A stretch of 42,236 nucleotides of DNA, from the IMG/VR virus record IMGVR_UViG_3300047462_000072, positions 1 to 42,236 of that record; one strand, 5' to 3'. The notes below the pieces were generated by a model that was not told the DNA's origin, ran no database searches, and worked only from the letters and a program-made list of their open reading frames with translations. A program made the translations under genes and the position numbers. How positions within the stretch are numbered: position 1 is the first letter of the stretch; each line of letters opens with the position of its first letter. Shown here in pieces: positions 31,391-39,430 of the stretch. The DNA is from a virus.

Positions 31391-34168
31391 TTAGAACGCG
31401 CCGTGCATGGCGCTCGCGCGGATGCCTAACGTGACGACACCGCCCGATATGGTGCCGGAGGTCGGAGTGATTAAAACCGCCGTACCGGGCGAGGTGACGG
31501 GCGATGTCACGCCGAAATTCATGTTGTTGGTCGAGAGAAAATTACCCGTGGCGAGTAGCGCGGTGGGCGAGCCTGCAAAGCCCACGCCTACAGGGCCGGT
31601 AAAAGAGCCGTAGAGCGACGTGTTGACGAGGTACCCCGTCTCATCGACCGAAAAGCCGGATGGAAAAATGATCGGCGTCGCGGGACTGGTGGGCGATCCG
31701 GTCCACTCCTGCGTCCAGGTCTCTTTCGTGACCTGGCCCAAGGAAGTCGATTCCCATTCATTGTCGACATCCTTCACATGCACGAAGTTGCCAATGCCAA
31801 GACCGCCTTGGGAGAACACCACGCGGTTGATGTAGCCGTTGTAATTGGCCGCGAGCGCCCCGCCGCCGGTGGCCGTCGCCGTCACCGCGCCGGTGAGTGC
31901 AGTGAACGGGGGCACCGAAGTCGAGCCGTTGGTGAGGGTGATGTAGCGCACCTCGCCGTCCGAGAAAATCACCTTGTAAGTGCCGCTGGAATACGGCCAA
32001 CCGGTGCCTGACAGAGTTGCCGTGGTCGAGCCAGAAGCCAGCGTGCCGGTGAAGGTGATGGGCAGCTGGCGCCAGCCGAACACCGTCATGTCGATGTTCG
32101 ACTGGGTAAAAAGGTTCGCGCCCTGCTGGTAGACAGAGCCCTTGTAGGTCGCGGTCGACGAACAATTGGCGAGATGAATCTCGCCTTGGAAGTTCTCGTG
32201 CTGACCGGCCACTTGAATGCCGGGATACCACGTCGCGCTCTGCGGCCAGTCGTTTAGGAAAATCTTCCAATTGGTGAACGAGAGATCGTAGCTCTGGCTG
32301 TTGCCGAGCGTTCCATTGAACGGCACCCCGTTGGGCTCGGGCGCGGTGTCGGCGATCGTCCAATTCTCGAAGGAAATGTTGTTGAACGGCGAATTGCCGG
32401 GGAAACGCAGGCCCCACACAATTCCGTTGTTGGCCGTCGGGGTCGTCGAGTTGTAGCTCACGAACACGTTTCGGATCACGCCGCCCGTGCCTGCTGCGGT
32501 GTCGGGCTCCAGGTCCAAGAAGCCATCGGGGCGCAGCGACGTGTATCCATCGACCACCGTGCCGTAAGTCGCCTCGATCTTAAGCGAGAGCAGCGTGCCC
32601 GAGCTCGTCGAGCGGCGCGTGGCGGAGGTTGTCGCGAACACTGCCGGGCCCACGTCGAGCGCATCGTGGATGTACATCGAGCCCTGCCAGCCTGCGGTGC
32701 CCTGGTTGTAGACGTAGATCGCGTGCGGCGGGGCGAACCAGGTATTGATGCCGCCGACGTTGCCGGAGGTCGCCGTCGCGGTCGCGCTGCCGCTTACCGT
32801 CGTGCTTGCGCCGGTGCTCGAATTTAAGAAATTGGTTGCCGTCGCCTGCCCCTGCGTCAACGACATGCAGACGATCTGCGCGTTGCTCAAGGTCGGGCAA
32901 TAGGTGCCGCTGGGCAGCGTCCAATTCGAGGCGAGCGTCGCGCTCGATGCGCCGCTTGCGAAACTGCCGGCGAACGTGATCGTGCCGGTCGTGCCATCTT
33001 GCAGGTCGCTGTAGCGCTTGAAAATAGGATGAATGAGGCGCAGCGACCCCGTGCCGTTGAAGCCCATGTCGAATCCATCGAACACGGGGTGATCGAATTC
33101 GATGTCGGTGGGCAGAATGCCGAGCGTGCCGGGCGAGCTGCTCGAGGCGGTCGTGACCGCAAGCCCGGTCTGCCATTCGGGCCACACCCCAACCACAACC
33201 GGAATGAAATTTGCCGGGTTGGCGCCGATCGGCGCGGCAACCGTCAAGTTTCGAAACACCAGCCGCTGGGAGGCGCCGCGGATGTGGAAAATGCTAAGAA
33301 ACGGCGATTGCCCGTTCCAGAAAGGCCCGGTAGGCCCGAGCGTAAAGCCGCTGCCCGAACCGCTGCTGCCCTGAAAAGTGTTGCCCGCATTCGTGACGAG
33401 GTATTCCCCCATCTCGTTGTACTGCGCCGTGACGCCGGCCGCATACGGCCCCCAGGTCGGCCCTTGGATGATCGTGGATCCCGGCGTGCCCGTGTAGACG
33501 ATGCATGCCGTCTGGTTCTCGCAGGTCCACAAATTGTCGGTGGCGTTCTCCCAGACGAAAACGTTCACGCCCATGTTGTTGACGATGAACGAGCCGGAGG
33601 GGCCGATGTCGACGTTGGTGAAACTGCCGACGAAAATCTGCCGGTTGCCGTTCGAAGCCACATTCAAAAACACCGGGCAATCGACCTTGAGCACGGTCTT
33701 CGTGCCTGCCACGGCGGCGAACGCCGCGTAGGTCGCCGGCCAGCTATCGGCAACGCCGGTCGGATCGACGCCCGTCTGCTTGCACAGCTCGAGCTGGTTC
33801 GGAATACCCGATCCCGAGCCGCCGCTATAGCCGAGCAGCGCGGCGATCTGCGTGCCGGTGCAATCCTGCGCGGCGGCCGCGCTCGACAGCGGATTGCATT
33901 TGACGGTGAGCGCCGTCATCTGCGCGAGCTTCGCGTTCGTCACCGCGCCCACGTTGATCGTACTCGAATTGGTGTCTGACGGGATCGACACATCGCCCGT
34001 GATCGGCGCCCACAGATGCGCGTACAGGTCCGCGAAATTGTGGTCGATCTTCGCGCCGCCCGAACTCAACGAATCAGCCGAGCCCGGCGTGGTGATGATC
34101 GGCTGATACTGGGCGAATGCGGGCAACGCCGCGAGCAGAAGCGCGAGCGCGGTCAAACCAAATCGCAT
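31391..34168 (-). CDS. Large tailspike/fibre-like protein with an N-terminal signal peptide
   Basis: A 925-residue protein. Residues 1-20 (MRFGLTALALLLAALPAFAQ) are a textbook Sec signal with a cleavage site at AFA-Q. After it comes a fibre-type sequence (FADLYAHLWAPITGDVSIPS; VGAVTNAKLAQM). A large beta-solenoid-like region from about 150 to 680 (GSFTNVDIGPSGSFIVNNMG; IEFDHPVFDGFDMGFNGTGS; NISFENWTIADTAPEPNG) suits a pectate-lyase-type tailspike. Two SGTYxVxFSDGEVR-type modules lie near 395-470 and 690-760. It is the first gene after the leader terminator. AAGGATC precedes the ATG. Confidence 0.68.
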   Translation of the reverse strand: MRFGLTALALLLAALPAFAQYQPIITTPGSADSLSSGGAKIDHNFADLYAHLWAPITGDVSIPSDTNSSTINVGAVTNAKLAQMTALTVKCNPLSSAAAAQDCTGTQIAALLGYSGGSGSGIPNQLELCKQTGVDPTGVADSWPATYAAFAAVAGTKTVLKVDCPVFLNVASNGNRQIFVGSFTNVDIGPSGSFIVNNMGVNVFVWENATDNLWTCENQTACIVYTGTPGSTIIQGPTWGPYAAGVTAQYNEMGEYLVTNAGNTFQGSSGSGSGFTLGPTGPFWNGQSPFLSIFHIRGASQRLVFRNLTVAAPIGANPANFIPVVVGVWPEWQTGLAVTTASSSSPGTLGILPTDIEFDHPVFDGFDMGFNGTGSLRLIHPIFKRYSDLQDGTTGTITFAGSFASGASSATLASNWTLPSGTYCPTLSNAQIVCMSLTQGQATATNFLNSSTGASTTVSGSATATATSGNVGGINTWFAPPHAIYVYNQGTAGWQGSMYIHDALDVGPAVFATTSATRRSTSSGTLLSLKIEATYGTVVDGYTSLRPDGFLDLEPDTAAGTGGVIRNVFVSYNSTTPTANNGIVWGLRFPGNSPFNNISFENWTIADTAPEPNGVPFNGTLGNSQSYDLSFTNWKIFLNDWPQSATWYPGIQVAGQHENFQGEIHLANCSSTATYKGSVYQQGANLFTQSNIDMTVFGWRQLPITFTGTLASGSTTATLSGTGWPYSSGTYKVIFSDGEVRYITLTNGSTSVPPFTALTGAVTATATGGGALAANYNGYINRVVFSQGGLGIGNFVHVKDVDNEWESTSLGQVTKETWTQEWTGSPTSPATPIIFPSGFSVDETGYLVNTSLYGSFTGPVGVGFAGSPTALLATGNFLSTNNMNFGVTSPVTSPGTAVLITPTSGTISGGVVTLGIRASAMHGAF

Positions 34169-34180
34169 GGGGGATCCTTG

Positions 34181-34207
34181 AAAAAAAATCCCGCCAGAAC
34201 GGCGGGA
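34181..34207 (-). terminator. Leader terminator (tR'-like) before the late genes
   Basis: On the minus strand TCCCGCC and GGCGGGA form a perfect 7-bp stem around GTTCT, followed by eight T. It lies about 63 bases downstream of a consensus promoter at the end of the Q-like gene and just before the first late gene, so late expression requires readthrough. Confidence 0.93.
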
Positions 34208-34260
34208 TCAGGTGTTGCGCGGGGGATGACCGCTCGTGATGAAGTAGCATTGCGTCATCG

Positions 34261-34680
34261 CTACTCCACGTTTGTGCTTATACCCCCGGAACGACGCGCG
34301 TTCAAATCGAGCGTGACCCCGATGCGAAACCGCGCCTGTTTCAGCAGCCGTTGCAGATCGCGAATCGACATGCGAAGCATCTTCGCGGTGATTTCGGTCG
34401 GCTCCCAATGCAGGTAATAGCGCCGGATCACGCGCTCCTCGACTTTCGGCAACGTGCCGACCGCCGTTTCCACCTCCATGATGGCCTCGGGCATGGAAAC
34501 CGGCGCTGAGTCGGCGCCGGCCGCGACCAGGCCGAGTTCCATCATGCGCGCGATGGGCGATAAGCCGGTGCTGTGCCTTGCCTCCGCGCTCCAGCGGCTC
34601 CAAGCCTCGAGGCGCTGATGCACGAGGCGATCCTCGGGCGACATCCGGCTCGTCACCCGCGCATCACGCTCCCGCGACAT
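34261..34680 (-). CDS. Q-like late antiterminator (sigma-region-4-like helix-turn-helix)
   Basis: A 139-residue protein from ATG 34680 (TGATG overlap with the upstream gene). Residues about 64-120, MPEAIMEVETAVGTLPKVEE then RVIRRYYLHWEPTEITAKML and IRDLQRLLKQARFRI, have the shape of a sigma-70 region 4 or Q-type domain: a helix over promoter-proximal DNA, R-x-Y-Y, then helix-turn-helix. Its location, immediately before a promoter-terminator leader and the late operon, is that of lambda-like Q. It would modify RNA polymerase at the leader to pass terminators. Confidence 0.78.
   Translation of the reverse strand: MSRERDARVTSRMSPEDRLVHQRLEAWSRWSAEARHSTGLSPIARMMELGLVAAGADSAPVSMPEAIMEVETAVGTLPKVEERVIRRYYLHWEPTEITAKMLRMSIRDLQRLLKQARFRIGVTLDLNARRSGGISTNVE
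34277..34305 (-). promoter_or_regulatory. Late promoter (pR'-like) inside the 3' end of the Q-like gene
   Basis: On the minus strand TTGAAC (34300-34305), a 17-base spacer and TATAAG (34277-34282) make a near-consensus sigma-70 promoter. Transcription would start near 34270 and meet the leader terminator after about 63 bases. Confidence 0.8.
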
Positions 34681-34799
34681 CACAGCACCCATGCGCACGC
34701 CGCGATGAATCCCAGCACGAAACCAATCGCAATGAACGAGATCGGGTAGGCGATCCCCGGTCCCGCGCTCTCATCGTCATCGTCACCCCATTGCAGCAT
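34680..34799 (-). CDS. Small single-helix membrane protein, 39 aa
   Basis: ATG 34799 lies one base after the nuclease stop, and its own stop overlaps the Q-like start (TGATG). The product is MLQWGDDDDESAGPG followed by one transmembrane segment (AYPISFIAIGFVLGFIAACA). An acidic N-terminus and a single helix are seen. The function is unknown; tight coupling argues that it is real. Confidence 0.55.
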   Translation of the reverse strand: MLQWGDDDDESAGPGIAYPISFIAIGFVLGFIAACAWVL

Positions 34800-34800
34800 G

Positions 34801-35223
34801 TCAGCCTCCCTTGAAGTACTCGGCCGTCGCCCGTCTCGCTTCCTCAAACCCGTAGCACACGCGCACGCAGTAGCCGACTTTGCGCAGCCGCGCATGCCAT
34901 TCGACCTGTTTCTCACTGGGCTTTGGGCCCTTGATGCGCTTCATTTCGATCCGCAGGCCGTGATACCCATGCGCCGGCAGATCGATGTTGATGTCGGGGT
35001 AGCCGGGCCGAAGCCCCTGCTCTTTCAATTTTCGCGCCTGGATTGCGCGGTGCGCGACGCCGCCGGCCAAAAACGTGCCGTTGGGAATCGCATAAGCATA
35101 ATCGCTCACCCGCTCGCCCTGAAAGCCGAGCATCGACAGCCAGGTGAAAAACGCGGCCTGCTCGTCGCGCTCAAGCGGCGTCTTGCGTAAGTGCTCAACT
35201 AAACATGTCGATTTTCGCTGCAC
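34801..35223 (-). CDS. VRR-NUC domain nuclease
   Basis: A 140-residue single-domain nuclease of the VRR-NUC (PD-(D/E)XK) family, which acts on branched or structured DNA. Visible elements are TPLERDEQAAFFTWL, YAIPNGTFLAGG, GLRPGYPDINIDLPAHGYHG (catalytic Asp in PGYPDI), LRIEMKRIKG (E-x-K) and PSEKQVEWHARLRKVGYCV with the conserved Q. A GTG start at 35223 follows GGGAATTCC; a TTG at 35244 is an alternative. It lies between primase and the Q-like gene and probably processes replication or recombination intermediates. Confidence 0.88.
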   Translation of the reverse strand: MQRKSTCLVEHLRKTPLERDEQAAFFTWLSMLGFQGERVSDYAYAIPNGTFLAGGVAHRAIQARKLKEQGLRPGYPDINIDLPAHGYHGLRIEMKRIKGPKPSEKQVEWHARLRKVGYCVRVCYGFEEARRATAEYFKGG

Positions 35224-35247
35224 GGAATTCCCGCATCTGGTCAATTC

Positions 35248-35484
35248 TCAATCAAGGTCAAGAGCCGGAGTAAGATCCGGACCCTGCATTCGGAGCGGCC
35301 CAAAGCGCCCCCTACCCCCAGAGACGATTTTTTGAAAATCGACCTGAAAGTCGGGGGCGACGGTTCTGCACCCATCGGACCCGTTACGGGATTCCCAGAC
35401 CTTCTTTGCGTTCGCGTCCGGGTCACCCGACAGCCCCCACGAACCGACAGATTTGGTAAGGCGCCGTGTCGAGGGCGCCCCAGC
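35248..35484 (-). other. Gap with a 78-codon open frame continuing the primase frame after its stop
   Basis: Downstream of the primase TGA, the same frame stays open for 78 codons to a TGA at 35248-35250, with no ATG, GTG or TTG to start it. It reads SWGLSGDPDANAKKVWESRN, then VAPDFQVDFQKIVSGGRGRF, which looks protein-like. Other frames hold a GTG-start 21-codon frame and a 61-codon frame linked by GTGA overlaps. A perfect hairpin (CGATTTT-TTG-AAAATCG, 35325-35341) lies within. It may be a readthrough extension, a gene remnant or a structured RNA; none is established. Confidence 0.4.
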
Positions 35485-36330
35485 TCACGGCAACGCCTGG
35501 CGCAAAAATTGCGTCAGCGCGTAGATGCCATGCGCCTGGTGGTAATCGTTGAAGTCTTGGCCGACGGTCGGCGGCATGACCCATCTGAGCCCTGTGCGCA
35601 GCGCCGCGATCTCGCCCGTTTTAGATTCGTCGTTGTCGGCGCATACGAAGGCTTTAGGAAAGCGCTCGGCAACCACCTCGAGATTGCCCGCGCTGAAGCA
35701 CACGATGACCGTGTGCGGCCCCGGAAGCCGGCAGAGCGCCATGTCGAGCGATAGGCCGGTGGCGTATCCCTCGCAGAGCACCAGGCGTCGCGTGTTTCGC
35801 GGTTCGACACCGATGCGGTAGATGCCGCCCTTGGTGCGCCCGCCGGGCAAAAAGCGCTTATCGCCTTGCGCGTCGATCATTTGCACGCTGATCGGATCGC
35901 CGTAGCGGTGGGCGTCGCGGACCGGAACCAACAGCTTGCCTTCGAGCACGAGCCCGGTGTGCATCGCAAAACCCTTGCGCGCGAGATAAGGGTGCGGCTC
36001 CTCGCGAGCCTCGCCAATAAGCCGGCAGGCGAGAGCCTGCGCCTCCCTCTGTCGCGCGTAGCGCTCGGCGCGGCGAAGTTCCGATTCGCGACGCGCCTGC
36101 GCAAGCTGGCGCTCATCGTCGCCCGCATCCCGATGCGCGGCGTCCCGCCAGCTTGCGACCTCGCCCGTCGACCAATCGCCCCACACGGCCAAAGTTGGCG
36201 TGATGAGGTGGCACCAGCCGGCGCGGTTCGAGCGCTTCTTGCCGCGTCCCGGAAAACGCACGAAGCGGCCCGGCGGCAGCTCTCGGGGCGGCGTCATGCC
36301 TGCGGCGATGAGGGTCTCGATGAGCGTCAC
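35485..36330 (-). CDS. Toprim-domain primase
   Basis: A GTG start at 36330 overlaps the helicase stop (GTGA), giving 281 residues. The N-terminal region (GWCHLITPTLAVWGDWSTGEV, then a charged helix about 70-105) resembles primase N-terminal domains that lost their zinc finger. The Toprim fold carries E187 in LVLCEGYATGLSL and D232/D234 in VCADNDES, the metal-binding residues, and ends with GQDFNDYHQAHG. It would lay down primers for phage replication with the helicase encoded just upstream. The frame continues open past the TGA. Confidence 0.88.
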   Translation of the reverse strand: MTLIETLIAAGMTPPRELPPGRFVRFPGRGKKRSNRAGWCHLITPTLAVWGDWSTGEVASWRDAAHRDAGDDERQLAQARRESELRRAERYARQREAQALACRLIGEAREEPHPYLARKGFAMHTGLVLEGKLLVPVRDAHRYGDPISVQMIDAQGDKRFLPGGRTKGGIYRIGVEPRNTRRLVLCEGYATGLSLDMALCRLPGPHTVIVCFSAGNLEVVAERFPKAFVCADNDESKTGEIAALRTGLRWVMPPTVGQDFNDYHQAHGIYALTQFLRQALP

Positions 36331-37895
36331 GGGAGCTGCGCCTGATCGGCCTTCGCCGATGCCTTTTGCGACCGTCGCCACGCGATCTTGAGCGAGGTGA
36401 TTTTGCCCTGCGTCTTGCGCGAGGGCGGGATACCCTCGGTGGTTGCGAAAACGAATTCGCGCGGTGGGGTGTGGCCTGTAATGTCGCGGTAGAGGTAAAA
36501 CGCGCGCCCTGGCTGCTTCTCCGGTGGGCTGCCGCTCGAGCGCGCGAAGTAACACACCTCCTGCCAGAGCTGATAATTGTCCGCGCTCGTGATGGGGCGC
36601 CCGAATTGCATATCGCGCATCTCGCCCGCGACCGCTTCGACGGTTGCGCCCTTGCGCTTCTCGAACCCGCATTTCAGGCAGCGCTCGCGAAACGGCGTCG
36701 CGTGGCACTGCGGACACCCCGCGGCGGTGAACTCAGGCTCCTCCTTGCGGATCACCGAATCGAGCTTCTCGGCCATGTCGAGCGACTTGAAGCCGTGCAA
36801 ATAGATCTTCGAGAAATCGTCGTAGAACCGGCGGATATTGCCGCTGTGATCGAGGAGCAGGCAGTCGGTCTTGCCCGTGTCCGGGGATGAGCGAAGGCCG
36901 CGCCCCCACATCTGAATCGCGGTCGAGAGCGATTTGCGCAAGGGGCGCGCGTCGATGACGCAGCCGATGTCCTGCACGTCGAAACCTTTGGCGAGCGCCT
37001 CGACGCTCACGAGGATGCGAATCTCGGATTGGGGTTTGGCGAACTCGCGAAGGAGCTGCGCGCGCTCGGCCTCGGGCGTCTTGGCGGTGAAGCACTCCGC
37101 GACGACGCCGGCCGCGTTGAACGCTTGGGCCAGTTCGGTGCAGTGTGCGATGTTGGCGCCGAAGGCGATCGTCTTGCGCCCCTCGCCATTGGCGAGCCAT
37201 TCGGCGATTACATCGCCCACGATCTGAAGTTCGCGCTCGGCCGCGGCCTTCTTGGTCCACTCCCCGCTTGCGGTCGCGGCCCCGGCCATGTCGGGCGGCA
37301 GGCACGTCTTGATGCGCATCGGCACGAGCACGCCCTCGGTGGTCAGTTCGTGCATCGTCGCGGCGTTCACCATGTTCGTGAACAAGATCCCTAAGCCCTT
37401 CGAGCACGGCGTCGCGGTGAGGCCCACAACCGCGGCGCTCGTCTGCATGATGTGCTCTTTCCACACCGGGTATTGCGTGTGCGCCTCATCGATGATGATG
37501 ACATCGGACTTGGGCCACACCCCACCGCGATCGCGGATCGTCTGCACGGAGGCGATCTGAAACGGCATCGAGTTATCGCGGCGCCAGTGATCGGCCTGGA
37601 TGATCGCGTGGTCGGTCAGGCCGTAGTCATCCGCCCGTGCGCTCGTCTGGTTGATGAGCGCGGTGCGATCGCACAAGAAAAGCGCCCGCTTGCCTTTGCG
37701 CAGCGCCTCGTGCGCGATGCGTAGCCCGATGTACGTCTTGCCGCTTCCGGTGGGGGCGACCAGAAGCTGGCGCCGGTGGCCGGTGCGTAGGCCCTCGCGA
37801 AGCTGCTCGTGCGCGACCGACTGGAACGCCCGCGGCTCGGGAAAGCGCGTATTCGAGTAGTCGGCCTTGCGCGGAAAGAGCGCCTCCTGGTTCAC
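36327..37895 (-). CDS. SF2 DEAD/DEAH-type helicase
   Basis: A 522-residue helicase. Motif I APTGSGKT at 47-54, motif II DEAH at 136-139, motif III TAT at 160-162, and C-terminal motifs ILVSVEALAKGFDVQDIGCV and QMWGRGLRSSPDTGK (motif VI, Arg finger). A zinc finger of the form CPQC...CLKCG follows near 395-415, and a phage-type C-terminal region (FARSSGSPPEKQPGRAFYLY). This family is common in temperate phage replication modules, next to the Toprim primase as here. The start overlaps the upstream stop. Confidence 0.93.
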   Translation of the reverse strand: MNQEALFPRKADYSNTRFPEPRAFQSVAHEQLREGLRTGHRRQLLVAPTGSGKTYIGLRIAHEALRKGKRALFLCDRTALINQTSARADDYGLTDHAIIQADHWRRDNSMPFQIASVQTIRDRGGVWPKSDVIIIDEAHTQYPVWKEHIMQTSAAVVGLTATPCSKGLGILFTNMVNAATMHELTTEGVLVPMRIKTCLPPDMAGAATASGEWTKKAAAERELQIVGDVIAEWLANGEGRKTIAFGANIAHCTELAQAFNAAGVVAECFTAKTPEAERAQLLREFAKPQSEIRILVSVEALAKGFDVQDIGCVIDARPLRKSLSTAIQMWGRGLRSSPDTGKTDCLLLDHSGNIRRFYDDFSKIYLHGFKSLDMAEKLDSVIRKEEPEFTAAGCPQCHATPFRERCLKCGFEKRKGATVEAVAGEMRDMQFGRPITSADNYQLWQEVCYFARSSGSPPEKQPGRAFYLYRDITGHTPPREFVFATTEGIPPSRKTQGKITSLKIAWRRSQKASAKADQAQLP

Positions 37896-38251
37896 AGCTC
37901 CAACTCCTTAGAGAGGGGTGAATAGCCATCGCACCAGAACGGCATCACAGGATCACTCGCCACCGCGAAGCGGTGACACCAACCAGCCCCCGGCGCGGCG
38001 GCATCGTTGCTCGCAAGCGGCGCGCGGCCGTGGTGCCCGCAGCCCTGACATTGCTGGAGCACGCCGTGCCGGATGGCCGTGACGAACGCTTCCTCATCGC
38101 GCAGGTCCGAGAGCAATTGCGGCTTGTCGAATTGAATTTCGGCGCGCAGCTCATCCGTCACGCGCGCGGCCGGACCCACCCGCAGCTCATCACCCTTGCG
38201 GCTCACATGAAGCCCCGCCTTACGCAGCCGAATGAGGAGCGGTGCGCCCAT
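37892..38251 (-). CDS. TubC_N-like protein with C-terminal Cys/His cluster
   Basis: A 119-residue protein. Residues 1-50 (LLIRLRKAGLHVSRKGDELR then VTDELRAEIQFDKPQLLSDL) match the TubC N-terminal-like fold, a small docking or binding module often found in phage and integrative-element replication proteins. The second half holds CQGCGHHG and WCHRF...PFWCDGY, a probable zinc-binding part. It lies directly before the helicase with overlapping ends and likely assists the replication proteins. Confidence 0.75.
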   Translation of the reverse strand: MGAPLLIRLRKAGLHVSRKGDELRVGPAARVTDELRAEIQFDKPQLLSDLRDEEAFVTAIRHGVLQQCQGCGHHGRAPLASNDAAAPGAGWCHRFAVASDPVMPFWCDGYSPLSKELEL

Positions 38252-38985
38252 CAGAACGTCTCATCCCCGTTGTCGCGGGCTTCTTTGCGCGCCGCCTCCA
38301 ACTCCTTGCGCAGGCGCGCGACCTTGTTCTGCTCGGCCTTTAGCATCTTCACGACCTGCGTCTTGCCATTCATGAAGCCGTCGCGGGAGACCTTGAGCAC
38401 CGCGATCTCGGCCGCCTGGCGCTTGATCTCGGCGTGCGCCGCGGCCAACTTGTCATCCGCCGCCATGACCTTCTCCATCGATGCCTGGTACTCGCGCTCC
38501 TGCGCTTCGAGATAGGCCTCCTCCTCGATGGTAGGTGCCCAGTCATCGGCCAGTTCGGGGATCGGCGCGGGGTCGATAATCTGCGCCGCGCGCTCACTGC
38601 CGGAGGGGGCCGTTTGCTGCGGGGCCGCATCGAGTTTTGAAGAGAATTCCGCAGGTTTTTCATTCCAAAACGGCAACGCGTTGCCGTTTTGGGGTTCCTG
38701 GACGGGGGCTGTTTTCGCTCTTTCCTTGGCAGGAAAAAGCGACCGAAGGGAGTCGAATGCGATGCTGTCGGCTTTTTGTTTCGCGGCCTGCATGTAGAGG
38801 CGCGCTGTGCGTTCGCTGAAGTCGCACCATTGTCCCACCCACGCCTCGAACTTGCCGTGGTCCAGCTCGTCCTTTTTCTTCAGCAGGAGCTTCCCGCACT
38901 CGATGGCGTGCTCGACCGCGTTCTCCGCGCTGGCTTTCGCTTTTCGGTGCGCCTCGTTGACTGATTCGGCTGAGACGATCTTCAT
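38251..38985 (-). CDS. DUF3102-like protein, 244 aa
   Basis: ATG 38985 with AAGGGAA upstream; the longer in-frame extension is a shadow. The N-terminus (AENAVEHAIECGKLLLKKKD, KFEAWVGQWCDFSERTARLY) is the DUF3102 signature, found in phage and plasmid proteins with a ParB/KorB-like helix-turn-helix flavour. The middle is Pro/Ala-rich and the C-terminal 80 residues form a coiled coil (EYQASMEKVMAADDKLAAAH; LKAEQNKVARLRKELEAARK). A role in replication or DNA binding is inferred. Confidence 0.75.
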   Translation of the reverse strand: MKIVSAESVNEAHRKAKASAENAVEHAIECGKLLLKKKDELDHGKFEAWVGQWCDFSERTARLYMQAAKQKADSIAFDSLRSLFPAKERAKTAPVQEPQNGNALPFWNEKPAEFSSKLDAAPQQTAPSGSERAAQIIDPAPIPELADDWAPTIEEEAYLEAQEREYQASMEKVMAADDKLAAAHAEIKRQAAEIAVLKVSRDGFMNGKTQVVKMLKAEQNKVARLRKELEAARKEARDNGDETF

Positions 38986-39200
38986 CGTGCGATTCCCTTT
39001 TGTTGTTCCATTTGCCGGATGCGCTCCGGTGAGCGACAGCCCACGTGGTAGGCCAGGCGGTTGAACCACAGCATCTGATCGGTGGTGTCGACGGCGTTGA
39101 GCATCCGCTGATAGCAGAGCGCGACCATGTACTCGGTGAGCGCGTCGTCGGCGCGGGAGGCGCTCCCGAGCGCATGTCGCGTTGACTTAATTTCGGTCAC
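38982..39200 (-). CDS. Hypothetical protein, 72 aa
   Basis: A GTG start overlaps the upstream stop (GTGA) and the end overlaps the next start (ATGA). The sequence (ADDALTEYMVALCYQRMLNA, LWFNRLAYHVGCRSPERIRQ) is helical and basic at the C-terminus. No family is recognised. It belongs to the leftward early operon. Confidence 0.6.
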   Translation of the reverse strand: MTEIKSTRHALGSASRADDALTEYMVALCYQRMLNAVDTTDQMLWFNRLAYHVGCRSPERIRQMEQQKGIAR

Positions 39201-39427
39201 GATTTCGTAGTCCCCGCACGGGGTCGCACGCAATCAGCCAATCCCTCGCGGTGCAACAATTCGTTGAGTAGCCTGCATTCTTCGAGTTTGATGAGAGCCC
39301 AGTCATGCAGAATTTCGCGAGCGATTACATTCATGTCGAGTCCGCGCCTTTTCGCTTCCCACTCCAGCGCCACATGACTTTCAACAGTGATTTTTGGCCG
39401 GATCGCATCCCTGAGTTCACGGGGCAC
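39197..39427 (-). CDS. Arc/MetJ-type ribbon-helix-helix-like small protein
   Basis: A GTG start. RPKITVESHVALEWEAKRRG then LDMNVIAREILHDWA (about residues 10-45) fits a ribbon-helix-helix pattern: a short beta strand (KITVE), then two helices. Such proteins bind DNA as dimers and often act as phage regulators (Arc, Mnt, CII-like roles). Position second in the Cro operon suits an early regulator, but binding is unproven. The end overlaps the next gene. Confidence 0.6.
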   Translation of the reverse strand: MPRELRDAIRPKITVESHVALEWEAKRRGLDMNVIAREILHDWALIKLEECRLLNELLHREGLADCVRPRAGTTKS

Positions 39428-39430
39428 AAG

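Noticed and set aside
35241-35426. A 61-residue leftward gene (GTG start)
   Set aside because: Composition is Arg/Ser-rich and low in order, and it competes with the more protein-like primase-frame extension; not annotated as a gene.
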